Shown here one piece after another: positions 6,191-6,601 of a DNA stretch of 6,601 nucleotides (its first letter is position 1; each line of letters begins with the position of its first letter). Location of the stretch: positions 1 through 6,601 of the forward strand of contig JADYZS010000496.1 of the NCBI GenBank assembly GCA_020853075.1, written 5' to 3'. The notes below the pieces were generated by a model, which was given only the letters and a program-made list of their open reading frames with translations, was not told the DNA's origin and ran no database searches. The translations under genes and the position numbers were made by a program. This DNA comes from Anaerolineae bacterium. Its GTDB lineage: Bacteria > Chloroflexota > Anaerolineae > JADYZS01.

Positions 6191-6601
6191 CCCAAATTTC
6201 ACCGCTACCAGCCGACTGGCCCACCTCCTCGGTTTTTATGTGGCTGGACATCCGTGCCTGCCAGGATACCAACGGCGACGGCATGGGCGATCTGCCGGGG
6301 CTTATCAGCCGTCTTGACCACTTCCAGGAGGTTGGCGTCGGCGCGCTCATCTTCTCCGGTCTCCAGCCGTCGGATTTCGCCTACGCGGGCACGATGATGA
6401 CCGCGTTCTGCGACGTGGACCCGCGCTTTGGCACGCTGCACGATTTTGACCGCCTGATCGCCGAGGCCCACGCGCGCGGGATTGCAATCCTGCCAGGTTG
6501 GAGCCCCTTCTCCACCCATCCTGACCATCCCTACTTCGTCGCATCTCGCAATCCTGCTCATCCAGACCACGCCGAGTTCCGCGACTACTACCTGTGGACG
6601 A
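6187..6601 (+). CDS. Alpha-amylase family (GH13) protein, N-terminal part, with substituted conserved region I; runs off the window
   Basis: 138 codons are visible and the frame is open at the window edge. GGGAG (6175-6179) lies 7 nt before the ATG. There is no signal peptide. The order of blocks follows GH13 alpha-glucosidase/trehalose-synthase-type enzymes: the calcium-loop motif DTNGDGMGD (27-35), then LPGLISRLDHFQEVGVGAL (36-54), DVDPRFGTLHDFDRLI (76-91), AHARGIAIL (94-102) and HPDHPYFVASRNP (111-123). Two conserved sites are changed. The family's GYD[V/I]xDY segment reads AYAGTMM (65-71), losing the Asp. Region I, usually DxxxNH, reads GWSPFS (104-109), losing the Asp, Asn and His. The catalytic Asp/Glu/Asp regions II-IV lie beyond the window. 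It may be a divergent or non-catalytic GH13 homologue. It is separated from the operon by a repeat, so co-transcription is uncertain. Confidence 0.8.
   Translation, partial: MTQISPLPADWPTSSVFMWLDIRACQDTNGDGMGDLPGLISRLDHFQEVGVGALIFSGLQPSDFAYAGTMMTAFCDVDPRFGTLHDFDRLIAEAHARGIAILPGWSPFSTHPDHPYFVASRNPAHPDHAEFRDYYLWT

Noticed and set aside
1..6601. CRISPR array, tRNA/rRNA gene, riboswitch or transposase
   Set aside because: No regularly spaced short repeats, no tRNA-like cloverleaf with conserved arms, no known aptamer core and no transposase motifs were seen on either strand.

Overview
The window is GC-rich, densely coded DNA with every supported gene on the + strand. Long dispersed C/G-rich intergenic repeats of this kind, together with this gene content, resemble Chloroflexota genomes (Anaerolineae or Roseiflexus-like). 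That placement is an inference from style, not from a marker gene.

Layout: (1) Positions 1-193 hold what may be the last codons of an upstream gene (stop at 38-40), then a structured C/G-rich repeat (52-147) and a short leader. (2) Positions 194-5897 form one compact five-gene operon: sulfatase A (194-1537), a TIM-barrel sugar-phosphate isomerase/epimerase-like protein (1558-2430), a Gfo/Idh/MocA oxidoreductase (2431-3507), a uroporphyrinogen-decarboxylase-like protein (3504-4514) and sulfatase B (4554-5897). Gaps are 20 nt, 0 nt, a 4-nt ATGA overlap and 39 nt, and each gene has a good Shine-Dalgarno site. (3) Positions 5898-6186 are non-coding apart from a possible 17-codon leader ORF. They hold a second repeat (5968-6110) with the same architecture as the first. 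(4) From 6187 to the window end runs the N-terminal part of an alpha-amylase-family (GH13) protein with substitutions in conserved positions.

The notable part is the operon. Two paralogous, apparently cytoplasmic formylglycine-type sulfatases, about 70% identical by hand count and both 447 aa, bracket three carbohydrate-type enzymes. A reasonable hypothesis is a cytoplasmic route for an imported sulfated glycoside or sugar. The sulfatases would desulfate two related substrates or positions, the Gfo/Idh enzyme would oxidise a sugar hydroxyl, and the TIM-barrel protein would isomerise the product or eliminate the aglycone. The URO-D-like protein would do an unknown step, possibly methyl transfer. 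No transporter, sulfatase-maturation enzyme, corrinoid protein or regulator lies in the window, so the substrate cannot be named.
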